From Alisma plantago-aquatica (Eukaryota > Streptophyta > Magnoliopsida > Alismatales > Alismataceae), in assembly GCA_963693085.1 (NCBI GenBank), contig OY856412.1:341695457-341759456 (forward strand): DNA of 64,000 bases, given 5' to 3'. The notes beneath the pieces were generated by a model. It saw only the letters and a program-made list of their open reading frames with translations. It made no database searches and was not told where the DNA came from. Both the position numbers and the translations under genes were made by a program. Positions 58,211 through 64,000 of the stretch are shown in pieces. The stretch's first letter is position 1; every line of letters begins with the position of its first letter.

Positions 58211-61200
58211 TTTTATAAGTTGCCATTCAGAGATCAATAGAAATGCTCTTATATATTTGAATTCAAAATTTTAGTTTTTAAAAAGATGCATGGTTCTGTA
58301 ATATTGTTGTACACTATAAAGTTTGTTCCTGGATTATCTACATTCTTTGTATCAAGTAGACTAGAAGTTATCTGTAAATGAGTTTTTTCGTGAGTGGACA
58401 TTCTTTCCACATGTTTGAGATGAATAGGAGTTGGTTAATCCTGAGTAGCTCTTTGTTTTATGATTGTAGGTTCAGCCTGGTCTGGCTGGTAGGATGCATT
58501 TTTGAGATCTAATGACTCCTATCTATTAATCCAATATGAGATTAAACTATGGAGAAGTAAATTTAGAATGTAAAGAAAATACACATACACTAAGATTATT
58601 AATGGAAAGACTGGTATGGCTATAATAATTAGAACTGGTATTTCTGATCCAACTTTGGAGCCTTATATAAGAAACACTAAAAGAAGAGGAACCCAAGATA
58701 GAAAGAATCAATTATGATGAATGGATCATATAATCAAGTAAACTGCATTTATGTACTCCAAAATAAAGGGAAAATATGAGAAAAGAGTTAAGTATACATT
58801 AAGTACATAGAAGTGTAGAGTTTTCAGATGAATTGAAGAGAAAAGAACTAGATGAACATGTAAATTATAACACTAGGATAAGAAACTCAGATGAAACAAA
58901 AGGGTAGTGATGGGAACAAAGAGTTTGATTAAGGAATGAGGGTTACATGATATGATTGAGAAATTGGAATGTGTACTTCTGTTATAAAGTTTAATGCATT
59001 CATCCTTACTACATTTTGATTCAAAATCTCTATAGAGTAACTACCTAGTCTCCATAAAATGTACTTATTATGTTCATAGTGATTTAATGGGACTAATTCT
59101 CAAAAGAAGAACAAAGGTGATTCTAAATAAAAGAACAAGTTATATGAAGGTAAACTATATGTAGCATAGAAAAGCTTTATTGAAAGAGAAACACAACGTT
59201 TGACCCCTGCATGAGTTGTTTGCTTTAAAATGAAGGACATGTAGTGTATTATGCATACGGTGAAACTAGTAGGGAGAATATTGATATAGAATTTCAACTA
59301 GATAAAAGTAAAAAGATGATAAGAAAGTATATGTAGAATGGAATATAAAATCATATACAAGAATGATAAACATGATCATAAGAGATAAGTTAATGATGAC
59401 ATAGGGAAGAGTAGAATACATGCATATGATGATAGAAAATAAAGAGGGGTTTGAAACACGAGGGAGTAATATAGATGATAAAAGAGAGAGATTGGGAGAC
59501 ACAAGAAGATGCAAAATGTATGATCAAACCAAAGATTGACTGAGCAATGAAACAAATATGTGACTATTAAAGTTGTTCAATGCAACAATGTATAGTATTT
59601 GGGTACAATTTACCAATTAATATGAATATCTTTTAAAGAATATGTGGAATTCATTAATCTAAATGCACAACTATCTAGTTTATTTATTTGACTGAGTTCT
59701 ACCATGTCACATTGTGGTATGCACTTAATTGTGGATTTTTTCAACTGGTGAACCCATGTATCTTGGATTTCCAGACGTGGAAAACTAATGTACTTTCATT
59801 AATAATGAAGATCTGAATGTATATCATATGTGCTCATATTTTAGAATTTGAAAGTGGATTTTATCGACTCACTCAGATAGTATACTCATAAAAATTGTTG
59901 AAGCATACTTACCTAGTAGACCCATATATAAAAATACTGAAACATAATGTTTAGTGTATAGTTTTTGGGTGTAACTTTCCACTGAACCTGATTTGATTTT
60001 AAAACACAATATCTGATAAATATTGATTAATATATAGAGACTATTATTAGATGAAACATGATTGATTTAGAATAAAAACTTAATTATGGCTTAGTACTCA
60101 ACTGAATGCGATATTGAAGTTGTTTGTGATGAGTATTTGACTTACTTTTAACAAACTGGTATGTTTTTGGATACCATTTTCTAATATTTTAGGTATGTTA
60201 ATAGAACCAAAATATACTTGTTTTATGTTGTGAATTAATCACTAGTTTTTGAAATCTAAATATCAAGGAATTGTTATTGGCAGCCCACATAATGGTTGAT
60301 TTATTGGTTTTCTGATACACGTTCTTGAGTGTGCCTCTAGTTTTGTCTTTGATGTTCCATATGTTATTAGAATTATCCCTAAATAGGATATGTTTCACAC
60401 CATATTCTCCACTTTATGACATGTCATGTTGGTTTACTCGTTTTATCCAAAATAATTGATGTATTTGAATGTTCAAACCAGATATTTTCAACTCATTTAT
60501 TTTAATATAGTTGTCCAAGAATTATTAGAATAGTTTTGGATGCTACTTACACCTTGACATCATACAACAACTATTTTCCATGTTCAGTTACTTTTTATCA
60601 AACTAGTTGGTTGCCTCCACACAACTCACAAGATTTTAAGTAATTTTGCTTCACACACCAATGTTTCATTTATAGTGTGGTGTACCCCAGCTATTCAACT
60701 AGTATGATTTTCATTTGGTACACCTTTTCCAGAACATATTGTCCATGCTCAATTAATATACACATTACTTATTATGGTTTTGTTCTTAGTTAATGTAAAT
60801 CAAGTACAAATGCTTTAGGACATGTCATTAAGGTTTACTCATTTTTTTACCAAACTAATTCACAACTTTGATATTTAGACAAAACATTATCTACTATGAG
60901 TTGTTTTAGTACTGTTGTCCATGCATTGTTAAGTACTAGCCCCAAATATTGAACATACTTGTGGTTTGTTTTTGACGCAGATCATATATTATGACTAGTT
61001 TGAGTACCTCAACATGTATCTAAATCGAAACCTAGTGCCATGAATATTTTGTACTGAGAAGGGTTTTTGAAAGTAAGATAACTACGTTTCATTAGTCGTA
61101 TCCCTAAATAGGGTATGAATACCATTTCTTATGCCTTATCCTAAACATGATTAAAACCTAGAGTTTTCTAATTAGGTCAAAACAAGAATGTTATATACCT

Positions 61201-62199
61201 AGCAAAAAGAAATTGTTCAACCACCGACATGCACACTTACTAAATGTTGTTGAGGGAGAATTTAGTGGGTTGAAGAGGAGGTTTGCTTACCTATAAAAAG
61301 ATGTGATGTACCTTGTAAATTCACAATGGTGTCTAATACATGTTGTATCCTCCACAATTTCATATGATGCCAAAAAATAGCGACGTTATTGTCACAAAAC
61401 CATTCTTACCCCAATCCCAATCCTACTACCTAGACAGTAGTAAAAGGATTGAAGCGCCCATCCCTGAGTGGTCCGATAGGATCTCACACACTGGCATATA
61501 TATAGTAAGAAATTATAAGTCAAAAACATAAGATTTAAAGAACAAACTAACCCATAGTTGGAGATATTATAGATCTGTCTTTGTCATTGGAGGATGTGGA
61601 GTGCGGAAGCGATCTAGTCAATGTTCCATTTGTTTTTCCTAAAATTAAGAAATTGGAGACACAATCATGCAATTGCATGGTATGCTATAAAAAACAAGTA
61701 AAATGATTTATACCAAAAGAGTATACTTGGTAGGACTAATATTCAAGAAAAGTATAACAAGAGATTTTCCAAATCCAATATTTATTCTTCAAGATGTTTA
61801 TTTCAAACAATTTGTTTTTTATTATGAGTTCCATTATGCTGTAATCGAGAAGCGTGCTTATATATTTTGTGTGACTCCATCACCCCAATGCGATGAGGGA
61901 GTTCATCAGGCTCCTTCTCTGCATATGAGGTAGGAGGTCATGTACAAGTCCCACCTCCGAATGAGGAGGTTGCTTGTACTCAATCTCAACATTATCAACA
62001 TTATCAAGATCATCATCATCATCAATAAATGGCCAGTCCTAATGGGCAATATGATTTATGTTCTCATGCTTTTCTCAAAATATAATATAAGGAAAAATGG
62101 AAGACTAATCATAGGGAACAATAGCTCAATCAAGTTATATAGAGAAGTATACAGTCAAGAGATTCATAAAAAGGATCTTTAGTAGAATCAAGGAAGAGA
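58211..62199. other. Unassigned AT-rich sequence
   Basis: No frame on either strand has recognisable motifs. Between 59.5 and 61.1 kb several phrases recur in altered form, for example TTTTTGGGTGTAAC / TTTGGGTACAAT, GACATGTCAT near 60,418 and 60,820, and CCCTAAATAGG near 60,378 and 61,101. This suggests an old repeat. Confidence 0.5.
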
Positions 62200-64000
62200 T
62201 ACAATAGCGTACCTTTCACCGTAGATTTAGACAAAGATTTGGGGAGTTAGAGTAGATTCAAAGCCAAACCCTAACACATTAATGGGTATTCATCCATTAG
62301 TATTCCAATCTATAACAAGGAGTCATAAGGAACAACATTAGGGTTCATTAAGCCTCATCATTTCCCTTGGATGTGGTATCTCATTATGATCAAGATGTCA
62401 TGTTTTTTAGATTATCATGATCCATACTTAGTTCATAATAGGACCTTACAAAAAGACGGTCACTAGTCACTTTTAGATCAATATTGATATAGACATTTCT
62501 ACGAATAGTATTTCACGAACTTAGAATGATGAGATCACAAGGTTTGATCTTTATTAGATTTAATAATCACAAGATTAAGTTTGTATTATAATATTTAGAT
62601 TTCATGAGTGAAAATATAACATAGCTATAAGAGTGAGTTTAAATACCATTTTGACTAGATCTGGACTACAAGGAATCAAATGTTACATAACATGATAGGT
62701 CTATAAGTCAAGAATCATATATTGATGTTAGATCAATTAAACATTGTCAAAAGTAAAATGAAATAAGATTTAGAATGTTCTTGTCTACAATCTTAGGGTT
62801 AAAACTCGTCATCAAGACTTATCATCATTTAGGGTTCATAAATCATGAACAAATCAACAAAGTTAGATCTAGATCTTTCATAAAGTATTAGATGCAAAAA
62901 GTTCAATATTGTGATTTGATTGATAGATCAATACAAGTTCCACAAAATTTCATGATTCAGTCAAGATTTAGAAAAAGATACACACTTGACTTGCATACCA
63001 CCATCAAAGATCACTACCTAAATATAATTTGGAAAATAATCAGGAATCATGTGTTTCAAGCATTTCTATTGTGTCCATCTCATTCTTGCGATCAAAATGG
63101 ACTATAGGTTCACATATTTTTAACATCGAGTGAAGAAGATATGAGGAAATTACGAATCTTGTAGAGAGAGATACTAACCGAGGAGAGAGAAAGCTTGTGA
63201 AATTAAAGCAATGGTCGCTGGCGCTAGATTGGGAAATCTCACCACAGTGCATGGGAGTGGAAACTAAAAGTAGGGTTGTATTTGTGGGTCAAAAACAAAC
63301 TCAAAGCATCCTTATATAGATGAGAGTGCCTAGGGTTAGGGCATATTTAGGCCAAACTTGGCCATGGAAGCGGCCACCCATAGAGGCTAGAAGGTTGATG
63401 AAACTTTGTTATTTTGGATGGAAAAGGAGTGGGAAATGGTGGCAATTCATATTTGGGAGAGAATGGTGCAAGAATAGTGTGAAACAGACTTGAAATGGCA
63501 GAGAATCGGTCGACTTAGGCTCCTCTACCAGGCGACTCTGTAGGAAGTCGATCTGAGGTAGGGGATGACCCCGCAGCCATTGGATCGAGATTTGAGGGGG
63601 TGTGGGTCAGCACCGCACCCTTGATTGGACCCACCACATTGCCCAGTTAGCGCGGAAATTGGCACAACAAGGTAAAAGTCAAGGAAAAGAAAGGGGGAAA
63701 GGTGGTTTAAACATGGAATATCAAGAATTTCTATAGGGAGTTAGGAAGCTCCAAATGAACTAAAATTTGTCATCAAGGTTTATAATAAGGTCAAAAATAT
63801 TTCCAAATATTTTGGGATCCAAAAGATAAATATAGATATTAGAATGAGATAAAATATCAGCAAGACTAAGATTAGTAGAAATTCATGTGTTCAGAGTATA
63901 CATTGCTATCAAAATTCCTCAATTAAGTGTCACTAAAGTTCTCAAATCTCTCTATTATACAAAATTTCACTTAAACGAGTGTTTGACACCTATTTGATGA
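62200..64000 (-). repeat. Possible LTR of a minus-oriented element (partial)
   Basis: The minus strand has a good TATA context, CATCTATATAAGGATGC, at about 63,308-63,324. Upstream of it (63,505-63,560) lie short words GGTCGACTTAGG, AGGCGACTC and AAGTCGATCTG, similar in style to the U3 word arrays of the other LTRs here. No border, PBS or partner was found. Confidence 0.3.

Noticed and set aside
61340..61531. Small plus-strand frame MLYPPQFHMMPKN...
   Set aside because: 63 codons, no motif, no neighbouring exon signal; probably chance.

Overview
The window is nuclear DNA of a flowering plant. It holds plant LTR-retrotransposon families, a plant-type Helitron and one secreted subtilisin-like protease of the plant type. 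The species cannot be fixed from the sequence. The DNA is AT-rich and gene-poor: I find one intact host gene, and most other interpretable sequence is mobile elements, many nested in one another.

Left part (1-12,162). A decayed Helitron runs to a recognisable 3' terminus at 12,110-12,113 (CTAG preceded by a short hairpin), inserted in a TA microsatellite. It carries a broken Rep-helicase gene (889-4,572), an RNase H-like fragment on the opposite strand (7,395-7,838) and a multi-exon RPA1-like gene (9,678-11,914). A Copia-type element leaves the window at the left edge; its LTR (716-883) cuts into the Rep-helicase gene.

Middle (about 12.2-39.1 kb). Four layers are nested here. The oldest is a degenerate Athila-like Gypsy element (PBS 13,293; gag, protease and partial RT to about 39.1 kb). 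A solo LTR (17,583-38,061, TSD ATTCC) landed in its protease/RT junction. That solo LTR was then hit by a Gypsy element (18,432-26,393, TSD TGAAT) and by a Copia element (27,742-36,752, TSD TATCT). Both of these have two LTRs and perfect TSDs, but neither has a recognisable reverse transcriptase or integrase, so both look non-autonomous.

Right part (39.1-64 kb). A 742-bp hAT-type MITE (TSD GTTGTGAG) lies 3' of the subtilase gene (41,165-43,567, minus strand). The subtilase promoter and start region has been tandemly duplicated with a period of 117 bp. Beyond it are a Copia RT/RNase H remnant (45.3-46.9 kb), an LTR-like block, an Athila-like LTR plus gag fragment, and a 3.24-kb LTR with its primer-binding site (54,660-57,914) of the same family as the solo LTR. 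About 6 kb of AT-rich, mostly unassignable sequence follows.

The most unusual signal is shared by unrelated elements: dense arrays of short, family-specific inverted-repeat words. The Gypsy element carries 29 copies of GTCGAT-NNN-ATCGAC, mostly in pairs spaced 19 or 21 bp. The Copia element carries arrays of ACCGATCGGT-type palindromes just upstream of its TATA box. In each element the same word recurs in an internal untranslated segment. Other repeat blocks in the window carry further arrays of different words.
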